NCBI GenBank assembly: GCA_044236545.1
Contig: JBIIGI010000025.1
Coordinates: 1-29,279, forward strand
Source: UBA6821 sp044236545
Lineage (GTDB): Bacteria; Verrucomicrobiota; Verrucomicrobiia; Chthoniobacterales; UBA6821
Length of the DNA: 29,279 nucleotides
Reading direction: 5' to 3'
Below the pieces are notes generated by a model that saw only the letters and a program-made list of their open reading frames with translations, ran no database searches and was not told the origin of the DNA. A program made the position numbers and the translations under genes. Numbering within the stretch: the stretch's first letter is position 1; every line of letters starts with the position of its first letter. This document shows positions 14,585 to 22,500 of this stretch, in pieces.

Positions 14585-15882
14585 CGCGTGGACCGGGGAA
14601 AGGAGGGGGACGCTGGATGTTCCCGGTGGTGGTCGACTCCCAGATCGTAGGCGTCGGAGCGCAGGTTGAGATTGTCGGGGCGCGTATAGACGGCCTGGGC
14701 CACGGCGATGTGGCGCGTCCCGAACCCCGCCTCGCAGTAGCAGAGGTAGTAAAGCCACTTGCGGATGAAGGCCTCATCGTAACCCTGCTCCTTCACCTTG
14801 GGCAGCACTGCGAGGAATGCCTCGCGCCACTCCTTGAGCGTGCGGGCGTAGAAGGGGGTCATGTCCTCGTAGTCGAGGAGGTTGAGATCCCCGGTGGCAT
14901 TCATCGCCTCGGTGATCCGCCGCATCGACATCAGGAGCGATCCAGGGAAGATGTGCTTCTGGATGAAGTCCACGCCGTCGCGCAGGATCGGATACTGGTT
15001 GTCGGGGCAGAGGATCATTTGGAGGCCGAGTAGGCCACGCGGGGCGAGCAGGTCCGAGACCTTGCCGAAGAATGTCTCCACATACCGGTCGCCGACCGCC
15101 TCGAGCATCTCGATGGAGACGATCTTGTCGAAGCGCCCGGCCAGATCGCGGTAATCGCAGAAAATCACCTCGACGAGATCCGCAACGCCGGCAGCCTCGA
15201 CACGCGCCGCAGCCTCCCGGAACTGCTCCTCGCTGATCGTGGCCGCCGTGACGCGGCACCCGTAGTTCTTTGCGGCATGGATGGCGAAGCCTCCCCAACC
15301 GCATCCGATCTCAAGCACCATGTCGTGGCTCCCGAGTTGGAGTTTCTTGCAAAGCTGATCCCACTTTTTCCGCTGAGCTTCCTCCATCGGGAGGTCGGCG
15401 GGATCATAGTAGGCCGCCGAGTAGGTCATCGTCGGATCGAGCCAGAGCTTGAAGAAATCGTTCCCCAGATCGTAGTGCTCGCTGATGTTGTCGCGGCTCT
15501 TGGTCTTGCTGTTGGGCCGGAGGGCATGACCGATCCTGTTGATCGTCCCGAGCAGGTCAAAGACCCCTCGGTTTCTGCTCTCCCGCGTTTTCACCCCGGC
15601 AAGGTAATCACCGTTGAGGATGAACCAGGAGAGCGTCCGGGTCAGGTCACCCGTCTCCCACTCGCCCGCCAGATAGGCCTCGGCGAAGCCGATTGGCCCG
15701 AAGAGCACGCACCGGCGGTAGAAGTTGTCGTCGAGCACGGTGAGTTCCGCCTGCAGTTCCTTGCCAAGGCCGCCGAAGAGGCGACGGGATCCGCCCGGCA
15801 TCGTGAACTTCAGCTCCCCGCGTCGGGCGCGGGAAAAGGCATCGAGGACCAGCTTGCGGTAAAATTTGTCGGTGAATGCCAT
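14581..15882 (-). CDS. cyclopropane-fatty-acyl-phospholipid synthase family protein
   Basis: The 433-residue product has an N-terminal acyl-lipid-binding region (about 1-125) and a SAM-methyltransferase domain with HYDLGNDFFKLWLDPTMTYS, VLEIGCGWGGFAIHAAKNYG, TISEEQFREAAARV and VDFIQKHIFPGSLL. Cfa enzymes add a methylene to unsaturated acyl chains of membrane phospholipids. By eye-alignment to E. coli Cfa, the bicarbonate-site Cys139 is Ala here (TYSAAYY) and His266 is Gln (LQMIL), while Glu239 (EMLEAVG) and the tyrosine before the TLxxW motif remain. Such changes are typical of a Cfa-like subgroup often found in lipid-modification clusters, so plain cyclopropane synthesis is not assured. The ATG at 15882 is preferred to a TTG four codons earlier. 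The stop overlaps the DUF1295 start. Confidence 0.9.
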   Translation of the reverse strand: MAFTDKFYRKLVLDAFSRARRGELKFTMPGGSRRLFGGLGKELQAELTVLDDNFYRRCVLFGPIGFAEAYLAGEWETGDLTRTLSWFILNGDYLAGVKTRESRNRGVFDLLGTINRIGHALRPNSKTKSRDNISEHYDLGNDFFKLWLDPTMTYSAAYYDPADLPMEEAQRKKWDQLCKKLQLGSHDMVLEIGCGWGGFAIHAAKNYGCRVTAATISEEQFREAAARVEAAGVADLVEVIFCDYRDLAGRFDKIVSIEMLEAVGDRYVETFFGKVSDLLAPRGLLGLQMILCPDNQYPILRDGVDFIQKHIFPGSLLMSMRRITEAMNATGDLNLLDYEDMTPFYARTLKEWREAFLAVLPKVKEQGYDEAFIRKWLYYLCYCEAGFGTRHIAVAQAVYTRPDNLNLRSDAYDLGVDHHREHPASPSFPRSTR

Positions 15883-15971
15883 GGATGGGTGCAAGATCTT
15901 CCCCGATCAGGGGGCTGAGAGCCAGCCTTCAGTCAGGGGGAGGAAGAGAGGGTTTGGCTGTTGGACTGTTG

Positions 15972-16161
15972 GGAGAGACTGCATCAACAATCAAGAACTC
16001 AGGAAAGGTGATTTAGCAAAGCCGCAGTATTTGGAACAGCGATGGGGGTTGATCGCAGATCACCTACTGCCCGAGTGCCGCGACACAGCCCAATGCTCCA
16101 AGCCACCGCAAAGGGTGTCTACGGAAGCGCGCTTCCCTAAAGATAGAGCAAAACCGCTCTA
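15972..16161 (+). repeat. structured dispersed repeat, copy C (divergent)
   Basis: This 292-bp gene-free spacer carries GGAGAGACTGCAT (15972-15984), identical to 1859-1871. Then comes GGTGATTTAGCAAAG with GTATTTGGA, resembling GGTGATAGCGAAGGTATTTTGGA of copy A. A GATC-GCA-GATC hairpin flanked by GGT/ACC follows (about 16048-16064), then CCTACTGC (also in copy A) and CCCGAGTGCCGCGACACAGC, which resembles the tail of copy B. Near the end are a perfect 14-bp palindrome GGAAGCGCGCTTCC (16123-16136) and a TAGAGC/GCTCTA hairpin. Homology is weaker than between copies A and B. Confidence 0.38.
16144..16161 (-). terminator. TAGAGC hairpin downstream of the polyprenyl synthase gene
   Basis: TAGAGC (16144-16149) and GCTCTA (16156-16161) form a perfect 6-bp stem with a 6-nt loop, 25 bp beyond the polyprenyl synthase stop on the minus strand. 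A palindrome and only a short T-rich stretch follow. It may terminate that gene, but TAGAGC is also the end motif of the repeat element at 1828-1947, so a dual origin is likely. Confidence 0.4.
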
Positions 16162-16186
16162 AACCCCCATCCTTCCTCTCCCCGAT

Positions 16187-17101
16187 TCAGCCATTCCTCC
16201 CCAGCAGATAGCCCCCCATCTCCCTGAGTCGCCCACCTCGTGACCCGAGGGGATCCAGTGCCCGGAGGGCCTTGGTGGTGAGTCGGGCCGCTTCCTTTCG
16301 CGAGGCTTCCAACCCTATCACGGCGGGGTAGGTGGCTTTGGAGGCCTTCAGGTCCTTGCCCGCACTCTTGCCGAGTTGCTCGCTCGTAGCCGTCACATCG
16401 AGGATGTCGTCGAGAATCTGGAAGGCGAGGCCGAGCGCCTGACCGAATTCGGTAAGCGCGTTGAGTTGGGCATGAGTGGCGTTCGCAGACATGGCTCCCA
16501 GTCTCAGCGAGAGCACGACCATGGCGGCCGTCTTCCTTTCGTGGATGAAGCGCACATCAGCAATCGAGAGTTTCTTCCCCTCCGCCTCAAGGTCGGCGAC
16601 CTGACCGGCGATGAGTTGCAGACTGCCCGCAGCATTAGCCGTCTCCTCCAGGAGAAGGGAGAGCGGGTAACGCTTGGCGGGCTTGATCTCCGCGATCAGT
16701 CCGAAGGCCCGTGTCAGCAGGGCATCGCCGGCAAGGACGGCCACACCCTCGCCGAAGACCTTGTGCGAGGTGGGGCGGCCTCGCCGCAGATCGTCGTCGT
16801 CCATGCAGGGAAGGTCGTCATGGACGAGCGAGTAGGTATGGATCAGTTCGACGGCACAGGCGGCGGGGAGAATACCAGCGGGATCCTTCACGCCGCATGT
16901 CTCGGCGGCGGCCAGCGTCAGGATGGGCCGCAGACGCTTTCCTCCGGCCAGCAGACTGTGGCGCATCGCCTGGTGAATGGTCGCCGGGCGGAAGGACGTT
17001 GCGGGCACGGCGCGGGCCAGCGCCTTCTCGACGATCCTCCTTTGCTCCTCCAGATAAAGGGAAAGGCCGTCCGGATTCCGGACGGCCTTTCTGGAAGTCA
17101 T
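16187..17101 (-). CDS. ispA: short-chain polyprenyl (farnesyl/geranylgeranyl) diphosphate synthase
   Basis: The 304-residue protein is an all-alpha trans-isoprenyl diphosphate synthase. The first aspartate-rich motif is in LVHDDLPCMDDDDLRRGRPT and the second in AFQILDDILDVT; GGKRLRPILTLAA, GDALLTRAF and the GKDLKASKATYP loop are also present. Such enzymes condense isopentenyl diphosphate with allylic primers in the cytoplasm, feeding quinones, undecaprenyl carrier, carotenoids or hopanoids. The YSLVHDDLP context resembles E. coli IspA, favouring C15 or C20 products, but chain length cannot be fixed by reading. It starts 32 bp after the aminotransferase stop on the same strand. A perfect 13-bp hairpin lies within codons 4-14, which is unusual. 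Confidence 0.93.
   Translation of the reverse strand: MTSRKAVRNPDGLSLYLEEQRRIVEKALARAVPATSFRPATIHQAMRHSLLAGGKRLRPILTLAAAETCGVKDPAGILPAACAVELIHTYSLVHDDLPCMDDDDLRRGRPTSHKVFGEGVAVLAGDALLTRAFGLIAEIKPAKRYPLSLLLEETANAAGSLQLIAGQVADLEAEGKKLSIADVRFIHERKTAAMVVLSLRLGAMSANATHAQLNALTEFGQALGLAFQILDDILDVTATSEQLGKSAGKDLKASKATYPAVIGLEASRKEAARLTTKALRALDPLGSRGGRLREMGGYLLGRNG
17062..17090 (-). promoter_or_regulatory. strong hairpin within the first codons of the polyprenyl synthase gene
   Basis: AAAGGCCGTCCGG (17062-17074) and CCGGACGGCCTTT (17078-17090) make a perfect 13-bp stem with a 3-nt loop. On the minus strand it starts 9 nt after the first base of the start-codon triplet ends and is followed by TCCCTTT. 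It has the look of a terminator for the upstream aminotransferase gene but sits inside the next gene's coding sequence, where it could block ribosome entry or attenuate transcription. Confidence 0.5.
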
Positions 17102-17133
17102 GGCTGCGGCGGGAAGTCCCGTTGGCCCGAAGC

Positions 17134-18297
17134 TTAGAGGGTCTTGCAGAAGTCCTCGAAGCGATCCAGGCCCGGCTTGATCACATCAAGGCCGGTCGCG
17201 TAGCTGAGGCGGACGACGCGGTCGTCACCGAAGGCGATGCCGGGAACGACGGCGACGCTCGCCTTGCTGAGCAGGCGGTCGGCGAAGTTCGTGGAGGTCA
17301 TGCCGAGCTTGGAGATGTCGGCCAGCATGTAGAAGGCTCCCTTGGGCTTCACGGCGGTGACGTTGTGCATCGCGGAGAGGCGCTCGTACATGTACTCGCG
17401 GCGGATGTTGAACTCCTCGCGCATGTCGGCGACGCACTGCTGGCTGCCGGTCAGGGCGGCGAGGCCGCCCTTCTGGGCAAAGGAGCATGGGCCCGAGGTG
17501 GCATGGCTCTGCATGGAGTCGATCGCCTTGGCGATCTTCTCGGGAGCGCCTAGGTAGCCGAGTCGCCATCCGGTCATGGCGTAAGCCTTGCTGAAGCCGT
17601 TGACGGTGATGGTCAGATCCTTGGCCTCGGGGGTGAGTGATGCGACGGAGACGTGCTCGGCACCGTCGTAGGTGAGGCTCTCGTAGATCTCGTCCGAAAG
17701 GATCATGATCTCCTCGTCAGAGGCGACCTCGACCAGGGCGCGGAGTTCCTCACGGGTGTAGACGGAGCCGGTCGGGTTGCCCGGGGAGTTGATGATGACC
17801 ATCTTGGTGCGGGGGCTCATCGCCTCCTCGAACTGCTGGGGGGTCATCTTCCAGTCATTCTCCTGGGTGGTCTGCACGATCACGGGCTCGGCGCCGGCAA
17901 GGCGGACCATGTCGGGATAGCTCAGCCAGTAGGGAGCGGGGATGATCACCTCGTCGCCCTCGCCGCAGACGGCCATGATGGCGTTGAAGCAGCTCTGCTT
18001 GGCTCCGTTGCTGACGATGATCTCGGACGGCTTGTAGTCGAGGCCGTTGTCGCGCTTGAACTTCTCGCTGATGGCGGATCGCAACTCGGGAATGCCGGAG
18101 CTGGGGGTGTACTTGGTGAATCCGGCCTCGAGGGCGGCGGCCGCAGCGGCCTTGATGTGATCGGGGGTGTCGAAGTCGGGTTCACCCGCACCGAAGCTGT
18201 AGACCTCGACCCCCTCGGCGCGCAGGGCCTTGGCCTTGCTGTCGATGGCTAGGGTGAGGGAGGGAGTAAGTTGGCTGACGCGGGCTGCAAGATCCAT
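17134..18297 (-). CDS. class I aspartate aminotransferase
   Basis: The 387-residue product is a fold-type I PLP enzyme of the AAT Ib-like group. It begins VSQLTPSLTLAIDSKAKALR and has SFGAGEPDFDTPDHIKAAA, GFTKYTPSSGIPELRSAI, the substrate-site SPGNPTGSVYTREEL, the PLP lysine in NGFSKAYAMTGWRLGY and the C-terminal RLSYATG arginine. It transfers an amino group between aspartate and 2-oxoglutarate in the cytoplasm; prephenate or other amino-donor activity is possible in this group. Length and motifs are normal. It lies between ndk (54 bp upstream) and the polyprenyl synthase gene (32 bp downstream), all on the minus strand. Whether the neighbours form one transcript is uncertain because of the hairpin just downstream. 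Confidence 0.94.
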   Translation of the reverse strand: MDLAARVSQLTPSLTLAIDSKAKALRAEGVEVYSFGAGEPDFDTPDHIKAAAAAALEAGFTKYTPSSGIPELRSAISEKFKRDNGLDYKPSEIIVSNGAKQSCFNAIMAVCGEGDEVIIPAPYWLSYPDMVRLAGAEPVIVQTTQENDWKMTPQQFEEAMSPRTKMVIINSPGNPTGSVYTREELRALVEVASDEEIMILSDEIYESLTYDGAEHVSVASLTPEAKDLTITVNGFSKAYAMTGWRLGYLGAPEKIAKAIDSMQSHATSGPCSFAQKGGLAALTGSQQCVADMREEFNIRREYMYERLSAMHNVTAVKPKGAFYMLADISKLGMTSTNFADRLLSKASVAVVPGIAFGDDRVVRLSYATGLDVIKPGLDRFEDFCKTL

Positions 18298-18351
18298 GGG
18301 AAGGGTGGTTTGTTGGGTTGGTGTTGGGTGTTTCTAAAAAGGATACCGGGT

Positions 18352-19356
18352 TCAGAGAGCGGCGGCGATCTTGGTTTTGAAATCATTTTCGGCCAGGCGG
18401 ATGATCCCGGTCTCGCGGGCGACATTCTCGACCGAGTCGGAGGCATGCGCCCCGTTGATCATGATGGTGGCGCCGAACTCCTTGCGGATCGTTCCGTGCG
18501 GGGCCTGCGACGGGTTCGTGGGACCGAGGGCGCCACGGATCTTCGCGACCGCATCGGGTCCCTGGTAGATCAATGCCACGCAGGGCTGGCTGCCGGGAGC
18601 GGACTTCTCCCCGTCGGAGCACTCGGAGGGACGCTTGCCGGACATGAAGGCGACGATCGATTCCCACTGGGCGCGGCCATCGGGGAGCTTCGCGACGAGG
18701 AAATCAAGGACGGGGCCGTAGAACTCCTCACCCTGGGCCACGGACATGTGGAACGGCTTGAAGCCGACCAGCGCGAGGCCTGTGCGGGCAAAGAGATCAA
18801 TCACGCCGCCGGGGCGGGTGCTCGGGAAGGCAAAGTTGTCGGGCTTGATGAGGACGAGCGTCTTCTCGGTCGGGCCGGAGAAGGTAGCGGCTGCATCCAG
18901 AACGCCACCCTCGGCATCGGAGGCGTCGGCGAGAACCTTGAGGCCCGCGGAGGCCTCGGCGGCATTGGCCGGAGCGATCACGCCGGGCTCGAAATAAACG
19001 GCCTTCCCCTCCTCCTCGACGAGGTCGCCGTAGGTGTCCCGGATCGTCTCTCCGCGTCCGCCCATGGAGGCGTCATTGCCGACGATGGATGCCACCTTGG
19101 CGGCGGCATCCTCACCCTTGAGAACCAGCACGAGGGCGTGGGAGCCGGCAGGCAGGGCCTTCAGGTAGGCGGCCGTGCGGTCCTCCTTGGGAAGCGTTGC
19201 GGCAAGATCGCCGAGGGTCTTTGACGAAGGGGCGAAAATGCGTCCGGTATGCAGCTCCAGCCCGCTGCGGGAGATGAGGCGTGCGAGGATGCCTCCGGCG
19301 CGCCCCTTGCGAAGAGCGGACGGGGTGATGAAAGCGTAGGTGAGTTGGTCGGCCAT
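18352..19356 (-). CDS. ndk: two-domain nucleoside diphosphate kinase
   Basis: The 334-residue protein is more than twice the usual Ndk length (about 140). It has an N-terminal Ndk-like half (about 1-150, starting LTYAFITPSALRKGRAGGIL) and a C-terminal Ndk domain (about 160-334) with EKTLVLIKPDNF, GTIRKEFGATIMINGAHASD and SVENVARE. The phosphohistidine (His304) is present only in the second half. At the matching place the first half has EPGVIAPANAAEA, with no histidine, so it is probably a pseudo-kinase or structural domain. Ndk transfers the terminal phosphate between nucleoside triphosphates and diphosphates by a ping-pong reaction. The C-terminal domain also has an insertion of some 20 residues around SGKRPSECSDGEKSAPGSQ. 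The ATG at 19356 is chosen over an in-frame extension of 17 residues that lacks family similarity. Confidence 0.85.
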   Translation of the reverse strand: MADQLTYAFITPSALRKGRAGGILARLISRSGLELHTGRIFAPSSKTLGDLAATLPKEDRTAAYLKALPAGSHALVLVLKGEDAAAKVASIVGNDASMGGRGETIRDTYGDLVEEEGKAVYFEPGVIAPANAAEASAGLKVLADASDAEGGVLDAAATFSGPTEKTLVLIKPDNFAFPSTRPGGVIDLFARTGLALVGFKPFHMSVAQGEEFYGPVLDFLVAKLPDGRAQWESIVAFMSGKRPSECSDGEKSAPGSQPCVALIYQGPDAVAKIRGALGPTNPSQAPHGTIRKEFGATIMINGAHASDSVENVARETGIIRLAENDFKTKIAAAL

Positions 19357-19532
19357 GGTGTGTGAGAAAAAGATTTTTCCGCCCCGGGGGGAGCGGCTTA
19401 ATTGCACTTAAGGCCGTTCCAAGGCGGACGGAAAGGCTAGAAGCCCCCTCCTTCAGAGTCAAAGGGTTTCTCTGATGCCCGGCGATGCCAGGGACCTTCG
19501 TCACCCGACTTCTGTCAGCTCCTCAGGCCACT

Positions 19533-22500
19533 TCAGGCCACGCTCTTCCTGCGGCGGCAGGCCACGATCAGAGCCAATGCACCAAGTGCAAGGAGCGCAT
19601 AGGTCGAGGGCTCGGGGACGACGGTCACCGAGAGCTGGCCCGTGGCCTGGCTGAACTCATACGCATGAGACCCGCTGGATGCCGTCCAGACGCCGTTGTT
19701 CCCGACGAAATTCAGCCCCCCGGCCCTCACATTGGAGAAGGCCCCGCTCGTTGTCGCCCCGCCGGTCATGTTGAAGAGGGTGAAGATATTCCCATCGGCC
19801 GGTGTGTAGTTCAGGATGTTGAACTCCAGATCCCCACCGTAGGCGATGCTGTTGCCGAGGATGTTGATCGAGGTGAAGCTGGCGGCGGAGTTGATCAGGA
19901 AGGTGGTGGTCGCTCCGCTCTGGAGAGTCAGGCCGTTGCTCAGGGAGAGGGCTCCATCACCGCCGGATCCCGGCGTTAGTTTGCCCCCGCTGGCAATCGT
20001 GACGGGGCCGGCGATCGATCCGTTACCACCGAGCGTGCCGCCGCTCTGGACGGTCACCGTGGATGATCCCAGGGCTGATCCCGCCGTGTTGTTGGCCAGC
20101 AAGGTTCCCGCGTTGATCGTGGTGGTCCCCGTGTAGCTATTGCTACCTGTCAGGATCGTCGTGCCGGCGCCAAGGTGTTGGAGGGTGCCGAGACCCGAGA
20201 TGCTGCTGGTCAGGGTGGTGCTGTCACTCTGGTTGAAGTTGATCCTGCCCGTGCCCGAACCGAAGGCGATGGTCGGAGCGGTGATCGTTCCGGCGGTGTC
20301 ATTTGTCCCGAAGCGACCGATGTTCAAAGTGCCGGAGGAACCGCTCTGAGAGGCAATCGTGATGCCGGTGGCCGCGACGACACTTGCTCCATTAGCCACG
20401 GTGAGAGTGCCGCTGCCTGAAACTCCGACCGTGAGGGACTCACTGTTGGACCAAGTGGAGCCAGATCCCGTCACTAGCACACTGTTGTTAGAGGAGTCAG
20501 CAAAGTTGCCAATGATGCCGTCACCACTCGCCACCCTGCCCCCATTGGAAATGACCAAGCTGTTGCCGCTGCCAGCATTGCCGACATAGAGATCGGCGGA
20601 GTTGGTCAAGAGCGATCCCACCCCCGTCACCAGCACCGAGTTGTTAGAGGCGGTGGCCAGATCGCCGATTATGGAATTTAACCCAACGCTGACGATTCCC
20701 CCGTTGGAGATCACGAGACTGTTGTCGTGACCGGCGAGTCCGAAGGTCAGGTTGCCGGAGTTGACCCATCTGGAACCGGATCCGGTCACCAGCACCGAAT
20801 TGTATGCATCCGTGGGATCGACCCCGTCATCGTAGCCGTTGACGTTGGAAACAAAGCCGCCATCGGAAATCACCAGACGATTCGACTGACCGGCGTAGCC
20901 GACGTAGAGATCTCCGGAGTTGATCCAGGAGGAATTGCTCCCCGTGACCGTGACTAGATTTCCCACGGCACTCGACTCATGGCCGATGTATCCCATGGCG
21001 TTAAACACCTTACCTCCGTTGGAAATCACCAGGCTGTTGCCGCTGCCAGCATCGCCTATGAAGAGGTCGCCGCTGTTGGTCCAGAGCGAACCCGCCCCCG
21101 TCACCAGCACGCTGTTGTTGGAGGAGTACGAGGTGAGGCCGATGGCGCAGGGGCCACTCGCCACCGTGCCGCCGTCGGATATGACCAGACTGTTGCTGCT
21201 GCCCAGGTAGCCAACATAGAGAACACCGCTATTGGTCCAAGTAGATCCAGATCCCGTCACCAGCACGCTGTTGTTGGAGGAAAAGCCGCCGATAGCGCAC
21301 AGAGCACTTGCCACGCTACCCCCATTGGAAATGACCATGCTGTTGCCTGCGCCCTCGTAGCCGATAACATTCTCGAACGAGAACCAGATCGAGTCAGATC
21401 CGGTCACCACCACCGAGTTGTTCGAAGAACTAGCATTATAGCCGATGATGCACAGAGTGCTTGCCACGCTACCCCCATTGGAAATGACCAGGCTGTTGCC
21501 GCTGCCAGAATTGCCGACATAGAGATCACCGCTATTGGTCCAAGTAGATCCAGATCCCGTCACCAGCACGCTGTTGTTCGAGGAGGTGTTGGTGTATCCA
21601 ATGTAGCTATTGCTGGCCACAGCCGCCGTCCCGCCGTTGGCCACCTTCATCGTGTTGCCGCTGCCCTCGTAGCCGACGTAGAGGTTGCTCGTATTGGCCA
21701 GCAAGGTGCCCGCGTTGGCCACGGTGAGCGTGTTGTTGGAGGCGGCCGCCTCATAGCCCACATGCGTGTTGTTGTAGCTGTTGGTCTCCACCGCAAAGAA
21801 GTCGAAAAAGTTGCCCGGCGAATTGCTCCCCGCGTAGAGGTCCGGCCCCGCGTAGACCTGCTGGTTAAAGACCAGCTGGATGGCGTTGGCATTCGTCTGG
21901 AAGCTCCAGTTCGTGTTGCCGCTGGCGACGCGCAGGTCGGCCAGATTGAGCCCGCTCTGGCTGGCGAAGGTCACCACGTCGTTCGTCCCCACCGTGTAGT
22001 AATCGCTCAGGTCAAAGGTGCCGTAGCCGGAGCCATTGGTCAGCAGCCCGCTGATGTTCAAAACCGCGCCGCTGGACGGGGCGAGGAAGCTGTTAGACTG
22101 CCAACTCAGGGAACTGATGGTCACGCGAGTCGAGAATCCGAAGGTGGCCGCCGCCCCACTGCCGCCCCCGAGCGTGATGAGCGGCGTGCTGCCAAAGGCA
22201 TCGGCTGTGTCAGCCTGCAGGCGCCCCGCATTAACCACGATCTCGGACGCCATGACCCGCCCTCCGTCGGCTACGGTGAGTGTGTTCCCCGCCGCGCCAC
22301 CCGCGCCGACAGTAAGGGACTCACTGTTGGTCCAGAGCGAGCCCGTCCCGGTGACCAGCACGCTGTTGTTCGAGGAGGTGGCTTCGCTGCCGATGTAGCT
22401 ATTGCTTGCTACTGACACCGTTCCGCCATTGGAAATCACCAGGCTGTTGCTACTGCCCTCGTAACCGACATGTAGATCCCTTGTATTAGTCCAGAGCGAG

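Noticed and set aside
20979..22415. 478-codon plus-strand open frame with internal repetition
   Set aside because: Its periodicity comes from the repeats of the minus-strand surface protein, so it is an antisense shadow.
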